From Ischnura elegans (lineage: Eukaryota; Arthropoda; Insecta; Odonata; Coenagrionidae): 64,000 nucleotides of DNA. The translations under genes and the position numbers were made by a program. The stretch is from contig NC_060259.1 in assembly GCF_921293095.1 (NCBI RefSeq), positions 23,815,812-23,879,811 of the forward strand, given 5' to 3'. The notes below the pieces were generated by a model that had not been told where the DNA came from, searched no databases, and worked only from the letters and a program-made list of their open reading frames with translations. How positions within the stretch are numbered: position 1 is the first letter of the stretch; the number at the start of each line of letters is the position of its first letter. Below are positions 21,984-54,688 of the stretch, piece after piece.

Positions 21984-23230
21984 GGCTTCAACCTCTCCCG
22001 GAATTTGTTGTGAAGACACCTCGCGATGCATCCATTGAGGGGGCCACTAACTTAGCGCAACCTCTTCTTTGACGATTGTCGATAACTATATGTTTCCTCA
22101 AATAGTCGACCAAATCACATACAAGAAATAGATCGATAATGCTACCCCAAGAGTTGAACATTTTTGTGAAAAATCAGGCGGATTTCGGGAACTTACTTAC
22201 AAACTTACAAGTACGGCGCGGTAATAAAAATGAAAAATCGCCTATTTATAACCTCATGGTAACAGCTCTTCACAGAATCGCGGACTACAATTCAGCATTG
22301 AAATTCACTCGGGAAGAAAAAATATTGCCCAGGCAGGGTAATAGCATTTTCGTTCGTGTATAAATAAGAAACTAAGAAATTCTTCTACCAGGATCCGCCT
22401 TTCGTACTGCGAGCAAACTATCGCGATGTAATATACACCCGCGGGTGTAAAATCAAAATTGATTCTCACTAATCATCGATCATCAATCGAAACCTCATCA
22501 AATTCTGCGCCGTCTTTACCAATTTGCTGTTATCCTTATATTCAGTGGCGTGTGTGGCAGGAGAGGGCGATTTGTCCCGAAAGCACAAATTGAAGCTTCA
22601 CCGCCTGCTGTGGGCAGCACTGTGGGGCCCCAGGGGCGCCAAACTCAAGGGCCGCCCTGGGCAGCACATTTTCTGAAGTACGCTGATATTTGTCACACCT
22701 CATGGTTTGCCTAAATACCGCGAGAACTAGAATTCCCATACATTTTCGACCAATATTGATCACCTCGTAGTAATCGGCAGGAGGGAATCGGCCGAAGATT
22801 TGCTGCAGGGAAAAAAAGATTCTACATCAGGATTCAGATTTCTCACGTCGACCTGTTGGTTTTATTCGCAAGCCTCTAGAAAGGTTGCAAAGTATACTTG
22901 GCAAACTTGATGGGAGTCAGAATCAAGAAAAAGCTTTGGCACTACAGCAATCATAAAATCTGCTACAAAATATGTAAAACGAATACCCATGCTTGAAGGG
23001 AAGAGTTCTTACTTCATCAAGTGCCGCAGAACTTCTCGTGTCAGCATCAATTATTCATCAACATTTCATAAATACACAGCCGCGCCATATAACTATGCAT
23101 AGAAATTGCTTTAGTTTAGTCGATCTTTATTTACTGTCCATAGCCATTCATTAGATTGCTCCTATGGGGGTAGTACGAAATGCTTATGCATTGTTGCGCG
23201 AAATGTAAACAGCGGCCTTACACAACGAGA
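21984..23230. other. Mostly unassigned DNA; half of a hAT-like end
   Basis: CAGTGGCGTGTGTGGCAGG at about 22544 looks like the left end of another hAT-like element, but I found no right end. A plus-strand 74-codon frame at 22139-22363 is not recognised. No other structure seen. Confidence 0.35.
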
Positions 23231-23340
23231 GCGTCAGTTGATTGTCTGTGCCGTTCGCAGTAGGTAGCATACACATCCTGCAAGTGATACTGAGGATTTT
23301 TAGGTTTGAACTTGATAAATAATTTGAAACCAACTGCAAT

Positions 23341-23562
23341 GATGGATATTGTGATACTTAACAGCATTTCGAGAACCTGCACCTTTGGCTTTATAGCGCC
23401 GGCAACGGACAGGAATAATATTTACTCGCTTAAGATATCGTAGGTTTTGTTCTACCTATTATCATAATGTGTTGTTGACGAATGCAATTTCTCTATTTGT
23501 TTTAAGGTTACCTACCAATAAGAAGACTATACGTACGAACCAAATATACAACTACTAAAATG
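23341..23562 (+). other. Possible 5' exon(s) of the unknown gene at 24.4-25.5 kb
   Basis: An ATG at 23341 opens a short frame (MMDIVILNSISRT...), and an ATG at 23560-23562 is followed directly by GTGAGT, a good splice donor. Either could be the start of the gene whose likely later exons are at 24373-25474. The join between 23.4 kb and 23.56 kb is uncertain, and the exon may be purely untranslated leader. Confidence 0.25.
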
Positions 23563-24372
23563 GTGAGTAGATTTTTTTGCCAAAATACTTATAAAAAGTC
23601 AATGCCGATTAGAAAATTATTTAGGACCTGATTGGAATCTTATATGAATTATAGGTAAATTACGCTAAATTAAACTTTGGTCGAAGATAACAATTTGTGA
23701 TGAAAGTATTTGAACTATATATACGATCTGGTTGAATTTATCTTCGTAATTGATACGCTGTTTCCACACAAAATTAATTTCCCGTGGTCTGTATGCACGA
23801 CGTCTTATTTTTTGTCTGAAAATGCTATTTAAAACTCACGCCTTGGATTTCAAACTGTATTTTAGCTCAAAAGCAAACATTATACGAGTATTTAGAAAGC
23901 AAATTAAGAACGTTGCTCAAGTGTTCACTTTGGGCGCTATAGAGACGTAAAGGCACGCATTTATAAGAAATACAATTAAAGGAGCTCAAAAACTCCGTTG
24001 TTGGTTGATGATGAAAGAGTTGAAAAGCATTAGAATTAATGTAACATTAAATTGGGCCAAAATATTTATCGTAGCCAGCGCAATGCCAGCTCGTACTCCT
24101 GTGAGTTGGGCCGCCCAAACGGGGCCCAGGCTCTCGGAAAAAAAAGAAGGCGGAAGTGGCGGATTGAGGGGGAAGAGGGAGGAGCGGTTGTTCACCACCG
24201 TGGACCATGTTCGCCACTTTGATCCCCAAAAAATAGGAACATATTTACGATGAACTTGGACTTGGTCTTCCGACGCAAGTTCTCATGCCACCATTTCAAT
24301 ATTGCTAAATCTTTCGGTGTACGCGATTCATGTTTGATATTTTTTGTTAAACGAGATCCCATAAAACCCCAG

Positions 24373-25474
24373 TTTCATTTGAAGGATTGCGTACCCCCCT
24401 GTCGACCTGAGATGCTGGAAGGAGTAAGAGCCCTACAGAAAAAAGTACTCCAGGCATCAAAATGTCTCAGACCGCTTTGTGCAAGTAAGTTACTTTTAAA
24501 ATCCGGACACGCTGAAGCAGTAGGGTGTGAACATGTTACTTCAAAAACTACAAGAATATTACTCATCCAGCAGTCAATGATGTCAATATTCATAATGCCT
24601 CCACAAAAGCTGATAGCCACATTAAAAAATAAAAGTAGACTTATTCTAACAAAAAAGACTAGCAAGAAATTTGGTTGATGTTTGGATGAATTCCATTACA
24701 ATATTTTATCCATATCTTATGTTTTTTTAATTGAAGGGAGGAGCTGGGGATACAGTCACCGATTCAGATTCAGAGGACGATACTCCCGGAGAAATTCGTT
24801 TGCCGTGCGAGCTAGTCGCATATCTATTTGCAGATAGAATAGGACTTTCTGCAGATCCACAGCAAAATATCGAAAACACTGTTGAGTTACATTGCAGATG
24901 TGGAAGACAGGTGACAGCAGCCAGTTTGGTAAGTTTGTTGATTTAGAATCTGCAGCCCAAACATGATATCTTTGCCAGATGAAAGGCCTCAACTTTGCAA
25001 CTGTCGAGGCATGGTAGCAAATTTCATAGATCTGAGGAGGAGGCCACTGTGGGGAGCCATTTCACGTAAAACAACATTAGTCCCGTGTCAATAATCCGAA
25101 AAAGTTCTTTGTTCTAATTTCCCCTAAGGTTACATGGTGTTCTTTTATGAACTGGTTCTCTGTACTCAGCCGAAAATAATGGTAGGTTGTAGGTTGTCAT
25201 TAATCCATTTATTCCAAGAGATAGATTTTCAGGTTGGTGGTTAAATTGATGCACAAGATATTAAATTTAGGATTCAATCATTTATTTCTTTTTTTGCTTA
25301 ATCTCTACATGAACCATTAAGAATCAAGACACTTCGGTGGGCAAGCCGAAGAGGAAGCATCCCCGCAAGTTTCCTGTAGAAAAGGAGTTGAGGAAGGCAG
25401 CAATTTTCCGGAATGCATATCCGCATGTTAAATCATTCTACATCATGTCAGGTGATTCTACAGAATCCAAATAA
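24373..25474 (+). CDS. Unrecognised small spliced gene, three exons in phase
   Basis: Proposed exons: 24373-24484 (acceptor CCCCAG, donor AA|GTAAGT), 24741-24910 (acceptor GAAGGGAG after a T-run, donor CAG|GTGACA) and 25322-25474 (acceptor TTAAG, stop TAA). Phases agree at both joins (1, then 0) with no internal stop. The product would run from a basic, cysteine-containing N-terminus (MLEGVRALQKKVLQASKC, a possible mitochondrial presequence) through an acidic DSDSEDD stretch and a CRCGRQ motif to a basic KPKRKHPRKF segment and ...YIMSGDSTESK. AATAAA at 25470-25475 overlaps the stop. I do not recognise the family. The true start may lie in 23.3-23.6 kb or at the ATG at 24412. Evidence is splice consistency only. 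Confidence 0.4.
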
Positions 25475-25475
25475 A

Positions 25476-25984
25476 CGTTGGTGAGTGTCTGCTAGTTTAT
25501 TGTCGAGCTTTGAAGAAACAAGGTGTTCTAGCCAATGTACATATTCTTTCAATTGGTTGCTAGGACACCACTGCTATTTAATACAACTTAGCTTACTAAT
25601 ACTCACTCATGTATTTTCAATCTTATTTCAAATTTAGTAATTCAATTATGCTCAAATCATGCCCAAGGATTCTTGTGGATTCTGTTAAATGAAAAAAAGC
25701 TATAATGGCATTGCCTACTTTAACTATGCATTTATGCTTTTTTGTTCGAAGACCTATGCACTCATTCTAGCTACGGTACGTAATACTCTAGAAATAGATC
25801 CATCTAGAAGGGATGGGAAAGGGATGCTTTTGCTCAAGGCACTCTCACCTACGCCAGGCAAGGAAGGGGTGAGGAAAGGACAAAATTACCTCAGACTCCT
25901 GAATTAAAAGAGACAGCCCTGTCTTGAAATGACTCAAAATAAATAATCTTCACCTCACAAAATGATAATGCTATGCATATTTAT
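25476..25984. other. Unassigned DNA downstream of the unknown gene
   Basis: The plus-strand frame at 25689-25907 (72 codons) is not recognised and may be chance. Confidence 0.35.
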
Positions 25985-25992
25985 GCATGCGC

Positions 25993-26290
25993 ATGGGCGT
26001 ACCCAGAATCAAAACGGGGGGTGGAGGGGGCAAAATTAGCTGTGGTTGTTCAAGTTGTTACTTTTTTGCACAGAAAAGTTTAATGAAACCAAAATTTTAA
26101 GGAAATTATGACAGCAATTTATTAATTGTTATAATTATTTGCTTGAAAAAGAAAATGATTTTTATTTTAGTTCCATGTCTTATACTAATACCATTTTTCT
26201 TCATAAGGAAAATTTGTTCATAACTTTTGTTTTGAACTAAATTTATTTTCGCTTCTAGGGCAGCTGCCTCCCCTTCTGGGTATGCCCATG
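25993..26290 (+). mobile_element. 298-bp hAT-like MITE (GGGCATACCCAG family), copy 2, 8-bp TSD
   Basis: Flanked by perfect TGCATGCG copies (25985-25992 and 26291-26298). The ends are CATGGGCGTACCCAG and CTGGGTATGCCCATG. Same family and orientation as 20325-20661. Confidence 0.9.
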
Positions 26291-26298
26291 TGCATGCG

Positions 26299-27539
26299 TG
26301 CTGTCGAAGGACAGCTATTGTTTTTCATTTCCCTTTGACGTGTAATTTCCGATATCCCAATCATTTCAGTGAGGAATTATTTCATAGGATTTATGCTTTC
26401 CTATAAGGTGGTATGGATAAATCTCAGGAATAAGTTGTCCAGGAAAGATATCCTTGAGGATTTTCATGGTAGAGACATTAGTTTCCAAATAAGAGTGATG
26501 TAAAATTTTGGTGTGTATTGCCAAAGGTCCCAGGTTATTTGGTAATTTAATGTGTGGGAGTTCATGAGTGTCATGAACATATGATTCTGAAGGTATTCAT
26601 GTCTCAATGCCAGAATCTGATGCTTGAAGAAAAGAAATTGCATGCTAATATACGCATATCACTGCACACTAAGAGGTCTCGTGAAAACACCATCTGAATG
26701 CTCATTATCACAAACTTTGACAAGTGTGGCAACCTTTTCACATCATTCATAATGAAAAATAACATAATTTAAATTAAAGAGTTCCAACATGGAAGTAGAG
26801 CCATCGTCTGGGTAGCATTTTATGAGGTGGGTGGATGTGTATACTCAGTTGAAGGTGGAAAGGGGTAGAGTGGGGGTGGTTTGGAGCTGAGGGTGGCATC
26901 TGCAGGGAGGTTCCCGCTGTTGCATTATCAATTCCTACCACTTCCTCCTCTTAACTTGAAGACGGAGAAAGAGGAAATGGTGTTCCCTCTCATTCATTCT
27001 CTGTGTCTCAAATATGCTCAGTAAACTCTGGGATGAAACGTTTGGTGTGTCATTTAGAAACCCACTCATAGTGGCTAAGGTGTTTTTCAATGGTACAGAA
27101 AACTATGCTGATAAAGATTTAAGTCAAATGTATAAATCTACATGTTACACATGTTGTGTGGCTAATATCAGTAACACAGGATGAAAATTCAAAAACTAAG
27201 TGAAAGGCCATTAAATATTTTACTTAAATGATAGGTAGTGGAATTTCAAATTTGGTAAAGCATGTATAAAATTGCAACCACTTACATGATTTTGACTTCT
27301 AAATTTTTTCATGTTAATGACAAGGGTGCAAAATTAAATTTTTAAGCCCTGTTTATACGGTACATTAGCTCAAACAAGTTAATATCCTAATGTAGGAACA
27401 TGAGAATGAACACCAAAATACACGATGTGACCACTCAACTTGTGTGAATGAATAAAAATAGAATGTGTCCTAATTTGATTCATGCATTCCTACATGTTCC
27501 ATTACTGTCCACTCCATGCAATCAGACTTTAACACATGT
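26299..27539. other. Unassigned AT-rich DNA
   Basis: No gene, RNA or bounded repeat recognised. A locally G-rich stretch at about 26820-26910 has no clear structure. Confidence 0.45.
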
Positions 27540-27547
27540 GTCTTAAT

Positions 27548-28645
27548 TAGAGGTGGGGTTAACTGTTCATTTTGATGAACCGTTCACTTTTAACCTGTTC
27601 AGTAAAAAGAGCAGTTCAAAATATCTGTTCATGGTGAACAGTCTGGGTCATTCAGGTAGAAAATACTGTTTATCGGATGTTTAGAGTAAGTGAAAGCTTA
27701 GTGTGGTATCATTTGGTTTGTGCAACTTGTCATAGTTATTTCAAGCAAATTCTGTCCCAGGCCTTTACTTGGTTGCCCGTTTGCAGGACAACATCTGCTT
27801 TCCACATGTAGAATAAGCCAGAACTAATATTTATCAACCCAGTGTCTGATGTTATTTGCGTGTTTAGCACAAGAAAAGTTTTTTAAATGATTCTCTTATG
27901 AGCAATTTAGACTTTCATACACAGCTAACAGTTCTTTATACATATTTTTAGTATAAACATCATTTGTGAATCTCTCTCTTAGACTCCTCAGTAAGATATT
28001 GATTTTTTCTCTTCGTTACAGCCTGTGTCAGGTATCTATCCAATCTAATGATGCAATTAACTGTCAATAATAGCATGCATTATATTGTAAATTTTAATCA
28101 GTTTCATTGCTAAATTAGTACTTTTGGTAGAATGCAAAAAATAGTACAATATGTTACACCTATGGATTTCTGTAACATATTTAAATGCCCTCCGAGGAAT
28201 GAATACCCTCCAAAAAAGAATACCCTTTGAAAAAAGAATGCCCTCCAAGAAAAGAATACGCTGAGAAAAATAACGGCTAAAAGGAATCTAATATTTTGAA
28301 CAATAGTTCGAACCGTTCAGCAGCCATGTTGTTCATGTTTGTTGACGGAGGGGAATGATAGAGAAGGAAGGGGAGGGGCTCGGTCGTCTATGATGCACTT
28401 CAGTGGCCTTGGACGGTCTGCATCATAACTGCCATCTGTGGTGACCACTACGCACTTGCTGGAGTAAGCTGCAGTTCAAAAAACCTCTCGGTGAGCATAC
28501 CTGTCAGACCGAAAACACTGCGCTTTTGCTGTGTAGATATGAACAGTGAACAGAGAGTTTTAGAGAACTGTTCATTTTCAAACCGCTTCATTTCAGTAAA
28601 TACATAGTTCGTTTTGGCAGTTCGGTTCTTTTTGACCCATCTCTA
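27548..28645. mobile_element. 1.1-kb hAT-like element with perfect 8-bp TSD
   Basis: Flanked by GTCTTAAT on both sides (27540-27547 and 28646-28653). The ends are TAGAGGTGGG and CCCATCTCTA. Subterminal regions on both sides are rich in GTTCA/TGAAC half-sites (GAACCGTTCA, TGAACAGT), which could be transposase-binding repeats. No transposase frame is present. It carries a short tandem array at 28183-28271. Confidence 0.9.
28183..28271. repeat. Short tandem array, five units of 17-19 bp
   Basis: Units resemble GAATACCCTCCAAAAAA, with variants GAATGCCCTCCAAGAAAA and GAATACCCTTTGAAAAAA. It lies inside the hAT-like element at 27548-28645. Confidence 0.8.
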
Positions 28646-28653
28646 GTCTTAAT

Positions 28654-29140
28654 GTATCATGTAAACAGTTCTTTAGAGCAATTTGCAATTATGAATAGCC
28701 TGCATGTCATATGCATATTTCATTTAATGTGTATTACTGTTTGGTAATTGAGATAAAATCCTTCCTAGATAAAAATGATGAATCAAACTAACCATATGTG
28801 ATATGCATCCCTCATTCTTCAATGTCAGACCAATGTTCTCACGAGACTCCCTCCCTTCTATTCCAAGCAGAAGCAGTTATGTAACTTCAATGTGTTTCCC
28901 TTTATTTCATGGGTAAACAATAATTAATCCCTAAAGCATTATTGGTCTGGTTGATGAGCTTTCAGGGCACCACTATTCTGAGTATCTGGCTGGAATTATT
29001 TCTTGCCGAAGAAACAATTACATACAATCATTTAAGTTTCCTCTGAATACTATAGTATTAGTACTACAGTATTTCTGAGCTTGTTTCAATGACAGCCTTG
29101 GAATGGATAGTGATATTTATTTTATAGTTTTCATGTTAAC
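28654..29140. other. Unassigned DNA
   Basis: No feature recognised. Confidence 0.4.
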
Positions 29141-29262
29141 TGCGATGTGGTAGAGAAGAAATGCGTAGGTGTGACAAGATTAGCTGATATGAGAATAGAG
29201 TGGAGAGCTGCATCAAACTATTTTTAAGATTGTTAACCAGTGATGATAAATATATCTGTGAT
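29141..29262 (+). mobile_element. 3' tail of the RTE-type LINE (third copy)
   Basis: The sequence corresponds to the last 30 codons and tail of the LINE at 1096: a GTAGAGAAGAAATGCGTAGG-type stretch, RLADMRIEWRAAS in translation, then GATTGTTAACCAGTGATGAT. Everything upstream is absent, so it is a very short 5'-truncated insertion. Confidence 0.8.
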
Positions 29263-31151
29263 ATGTGCGAAGTGATAGTAATGTGTGTGAAAGTTATAAT
29301 TTTAGTTTCGTATAAATAATTAATAGCTTAAAATATTGAGGAGAGAAATGGGGGCTTCAAATCAATTTAGAAACACAATCTAACTTTCCTATATTATTCA
29401 ACTACCATAATTCATTCAACTGACATATTCCAGTGAAAGTGAATCAAAATATGAGTTATTTGCATTCATCATTCTGTTGCATTGATGCCGAATCACTATA
29501 ACCTAGTTGTCCCATCCAAAGCAGGACAAAAACTTGGCCCGTTTTGAGAAAACGTCTCTTTTTGATTCGACTGAGAGTCCATGGTTGTCTTTGGTAGCTT
29601 ACCATTATCTTGTTGTTTAGGCCACAGAAGCAAATAGCCCATCTTTACCCATACCTCCTCACTTAGTCCCTTTGCCCTCAATAAGCTTGGCTCATTTCCC
29701 ACTGCTAAGGCAGCACAGGCAGGCAGTCATCTAGCGGGACAGCTGCCCCTTCTCTCCCCCATCCTTTTCTGTGTGCATAGGAATCTGCATTTTTGATAGT
29801 ATCCCTATAATTGCTGGTATCTATTTTGTTCATTTTAAGCAGAATAAAAAAATTCAAAGTCTGACCACTGCATATTGTGAGTGGAATTGAAGGCATTTCA
29901 GGGTGTACAATCTATGCAGCACGTAGCATTCTCCCCAATAATTGATTTTGTGGAGCTATGCCTTGTCAAGCAACTAGGAAACAGTAAATATTGGCAAAAC
30001 AAATTCATTTACATTCTGAAAAAAACTATTATGTATTTTAAATACCTCTACATTATTTGTTAACCAATAAGGGTTTCAGCATTTCTTTTTCGCCCTGTAC
30101 GGAGTTGTTTCTCGGCTTGGGACTGTCCAGGTAGTTGCTTCCTCCACTTAATGACCTTTCCTAGCAGGGTGCCTGACCCTTTCCTCGGCAACTGGGCAAA
30201 TATAATCCTCGACCCTTTTCCTGAAGGCAGCCCATCGCGGCATACTTTAGCGGTCAGTTTATTGTTACTAGTGCGATTTTAATTTTTTTTAATTGTTACT
30301 ATATGAAAGTAATCACCTGGATAGAGCAGTTCTCTCTCTATTCATGTTATGGGCTGCATCGCACAGCAGGGTTCCATAGAAACCATCCCTTTTATAGGTA
30401 GCGGAATGGGTACAGAGAGTTAACGGCCATATTTGAATACATGTCAAGAAAATTTTGAAAAGAAAATGAGTTATTCCGAGAAGAGTGAGGTAATTTTCTT
30501 CCACAAATTTCAGGAGGAGGCTACTTGCACCAATCTACTCTTAGATATGCCAGTTGGAGGGTAATAAGTTTTTCCAAGAAAAAATTAATGCGCTAATGTG
30601 TTCTGAAGTAAGCCTGTGAGGTGCTCAGGGCAGACCACCTAAATGTAACCTGACCAGAGAACCAAGATATGAGAGTAATTACCTGGGTAGAACAGTGCTC
30701 TTTCCTGCAACGGTATAGAATGCTTCTCACAACATGTGTCTAAGTAAAACATTCCTTAATTGCACATTAAATTTAAGAATTTTTAGGATATGCATTAATT
30801 AGTATTTATAGCGAAATTAATTTATAATACGTTTGTATTCAAAGGTTGATAAGAGGTTATTAAAAATAGTCGCTGTAATTTTAGCTCATGACAAAGAACT
30901 GAGAGGATCATATTTTATTACATTACGAGGGCTTTTTTTCATAGGAGTTAAATCGGATACTTCATAGAATTTCTCCGCAAATGTACACTTAGAATGTGGC
31001 AAACAGAGTAACGTATATCTTTAGATGTAAATCATTACAATAACCCTCCTATGAATTTGCTAGTAAGTTTTAAAAATAACAATTAAACATCTAACCTTAG
31101 CATCTCCAAAATTTGTTCTAGGTGATGATGAACGCGGTTAATATGAACGCT
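29263..31151. other. Unassigned DNA
   Basis: Two minus-strand frames (29496-29702 and 29705-29896) and several shorter ones are open but unlike any family I know. I found no thioredoxin reductase exon here. Confidence 0.4.
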
Positions 31152-31152
31152 A

Positions 31153-31190
31153 AAATTTTAAACGGAACGCTAGAGTTCCGTTTAAAATTT
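31153..31190. repeat. Perfect 16-bp-arm hairpin
   Basis: Arm AAATTTTAAACGGAAC (31153-31168), loop GCTAGA, inverse arm 31175-31190. All 16 pairs match. It is too T/A-rich to call a terminator and may be the core of a short inverted element. Confidence 0.85.
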
Positions 31191-31433
31191 GGAGCCTATC
31201 AGCAAAACATCCAGAATGTAATTCTCGGCATTGATTTTCAATAGATGCAACATGTACGTTTTTATTTAATCTAACTTATAAACAAATAAGTGACCATGAG
31301 CACCTTCCTTGAGTAGGACACAGAGCCGGAATGGGCCGAGATAATCCCCACACGGACAATTGGAAAGGGTTGGACCTCTCGCGCCGAGGGACCCTAATGG
31401 CGGTTGAGACCCACTTGGCATGCTTGACCACAA

Positions 31434-31558
31434 AACCGTGAAAACACGGCCTTCAGCCTTTTGCTTCGAAAAGTTAAAGCCCTGAAAACCCAGCCTTCAT
31501 CCTTTAGCAACAGAAAATTCAGGGCGTGAAATCACGCCCTTCGTAGGGAAAAGGTTAA
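31434..31558 (+). repeat. Three ~40-bp units each with a small hairpin
   Basis: Unit 1 contains CCGTGAAAACACGG (31436-31449), unit 2 a decayed version (GCCCTGAAAACCCAGCC), and unit 3 a perfect GGGCGTGAAATCACGCCC (31522-31539). Each is followed by CCTTC and an A-rich spacer. Confidence 0.7.
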
Positions 31559-33302
31559 TTAACTACCCATATGGAGGGGCTTTGGGCTGAAAATACAGTT
31601 AATATGCACATGTGTTTTAATGTATGTTGTTTTTCCTTTCTGTTCTTCTTTTTATGATCATGGCACTTCTATATTTACCAGATCAATGGGGAAGCTGTCG
31701 AACAAGAGCACAGACATCTGTGGGATGGACAGAAGCAACACCTTTTCCCCCTGGGATTCATTCTACGCTCGTTCGGAAACGGGAAGAAATGTGGAGAGAA
31801 GAAATCAACCTCTTAGGAAACTTCTAGTATGCTCTTGGACTATCAGAACCAGTATTTTTAATCGAGAAGTTTATAAACTATTACAATTGTATCTGCAGCA
31901 TGTACTAGTACATTACATGTACTGCGTACCTTAATGCTTTTTACTTTCTGTTTTTGGGCAGCCATCAACAATGAGAATGGCAGGCTTACAATATGAGTTT
32001 TCCGGTTAAGTAATTTATGTGTTCCAATGTTGCATGTGTTTCCATTTCATGGAGTTCAATGATTTTAAGAGATTTAACAGGCCAAAATTTGTCATTTAAT
32101 GCCTGAATTTGATGTTATAGGTACTCCTTTATCAAAGAGTATTCTATTTTTTATTCCTAGTGTTTGGTGAAATCTAGTCGTTGCATGTAAAATGCTAAGT
32201 ATTGCAAGAATGTTATTTAACTTGAGATTCAATGTTATATATTTTAAGTTATATTTGATGCATGTGGTATGTTATATTTAACTGCTTTACTTGAGGATTT
32301 TGATGTTAGGTCATCACTATTTTTTTCAGTAGACTTCAATCAATAATTTGGGACTTAGATTGTGTCTCTTCAATATTTTGTATTCGGAGAGACTGACTGA
32401 ATAAATATTTGCATTAAAGTGTGATAACGTGAAAACCTCAAAGGGATGATAAAAAGTTTTTCATATGTACTGCATCAAAATTTGTTGTTTGTTACAAGTT
32501 GAATTTTCTTAAATATACCCAGGACTGTAGGTCTTATCCATTGACCAAGTTCCTGTTTAGTCCTGGGCGCTTTTAATTGCATTAATTATAAATAAATATT
32601 ACTGCAAAAAACTCTCCTTTGCATAGCTTATTTAATTATGGTGTCATGAAAATTCGCAGTGTTCAAAAATTTTCACTCTGATGAGAGTGAATCAAACATT
32701 TCTTGTTGGCAATAGCCATTTTTACCCATCACAAACTTAATGAGTGCTTGAGAAAACCAACTACAGTAAAACCTCTTTTGTAGTGAACCTCTTTACATCA
32801 TAAACCTCCATACTTCATACCACCCCTACGGTCCCGTCAGATTTAGATGTAATTTTATACACAAATCTCTTTGCAGTGAACCTCTCATAAAACCTCCACT
32901 TATCATGCCAAGGAGACACCCCCAAGACTGCCTAACTACCTTCGCAAATTAGACCGAGACAACTAGAGACCATTAATGCAGCCGCGATTACGTACATGGA
33001 ATAACATTTTCAGCAATAAATGTTTCATGCTTATTTTTTTCTTTTACACCTTTAAAATGCTGTAATTTTCACGTTAACCATTAGTTATGGCCATTTTGTT
33101 CTATATGAGAGCATACCTAACAGTAAATAAGAGAAAAGATATCAAACTATCGTTATCATTTTAAGTGACTGATGAACTAAGAGATATCACATCGTTTTCT
33201 CTCGAATCATGGTAAAAATCACGTGATAGCACTTGCTTTGTGTTATCATTAAATAATAAATATATGTTCACTAATCCATGCATGTTTATTTAAACGCATA
33301 AA
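31559..33302. other. Unassigned DNA; possible old pogo-like end at 32764
   Basis: CAGTAAAACCTCTTTTGTAG at 32764 resembles a pogo/Tigger terminus. The motif AAAACCTCT...TAGTGAACCTCCAT recurs at 34091-34120 in the same orientation, so an old element may have been split by the one at 33305. At 31665-31826 a pyrimidine-rich acceptor (TTTACCAG) precedes a stretch open in all three frames; I cannot choose a frame and do not call it a gene. Confidence 0.3.
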
Positions 33303-33304
33303 TA

Positions 33305-34019
33305 CAGCAGACTCCCGATTATCCGGCTGCGGTTTATCCGGGTTGCGGATTATCCGTGCATGATTTCAACTCTCTTAACAATTTTTTTCCGCAATCTTAT
33401 AAAAAATCTTAAATCGGATCCAAAATCATCGGAATTACTGCATTAATGCTAGGATACACCAGGCTTATCATTTCCGTCAGAATCCCGTTCGTAAAACGGA
33501 AGCGATCGCGCACTAGCCGCATTCAAGGGAGCACCGATTTCGTGTTTTCGAAGCCTATCAGTGCGCGAACGCACTCCGTGATCACGGATACACGTCCCGC
33601 AGCAGATGCAACCCGGGCAACTTGTACGAGACGCGACTGCGTGGCGTGGTGCCTGACAATGTAGTTTCCGACCTCGAGCAGTCGTTTTGAAGCATTCGCG
33701 CAAATCACTTTTCTGTATCCGCGATCACACACCCACGAATGTGTGGTTTTTGAAACCGGGCCTTACATGAAGCATTAATAATACGAGTACATTCATGTTA
33801 TTGCCGCTAAAAAGATCGCGAACTGGCGAAGAAAGCTCTCATTGAGTCCGGGAAGCACGCTAATAAAGCAGAATAACGGCATAAATAATAATATATTGTT
33901 TGTTTTACGTAAATTATGATCATTACAAGACATTGGAGTTGATGTTTGGGTTATCCGTGTTTTCAGATTATTCGTGCCGTCCCTCCCCATCATTAGCCCG
34001 GATAATCGGGAGTCTACTG
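33305..34019. mobile_element. 715-bp pogo/Tigger-like MITE with TA target site
   Basis: The ends CAGCAGACTCCCGATTATCC and GGATAATCGGGAGTCTACTG are inverse apart from one base, and TA flanks both ends (33303-33304 and 34020-34021). Subterminal GGATTATCCG motifs repeat. This is the classical pogo/Tigger end. The interior is CpG-richer than its surroundings and has no transposase. Confidence 0.9.
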
Positions 34020-34021
34020 TA

Positions 34022-54688
<20,667 letters not shown>

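Noticed and set aside
21591-22013. 140-codon plus-strand frame
   Set aside because: Runs through a MITE with G/C runs; the matching frames at 19626-19832 and here are repeat sequence, not a protein family.
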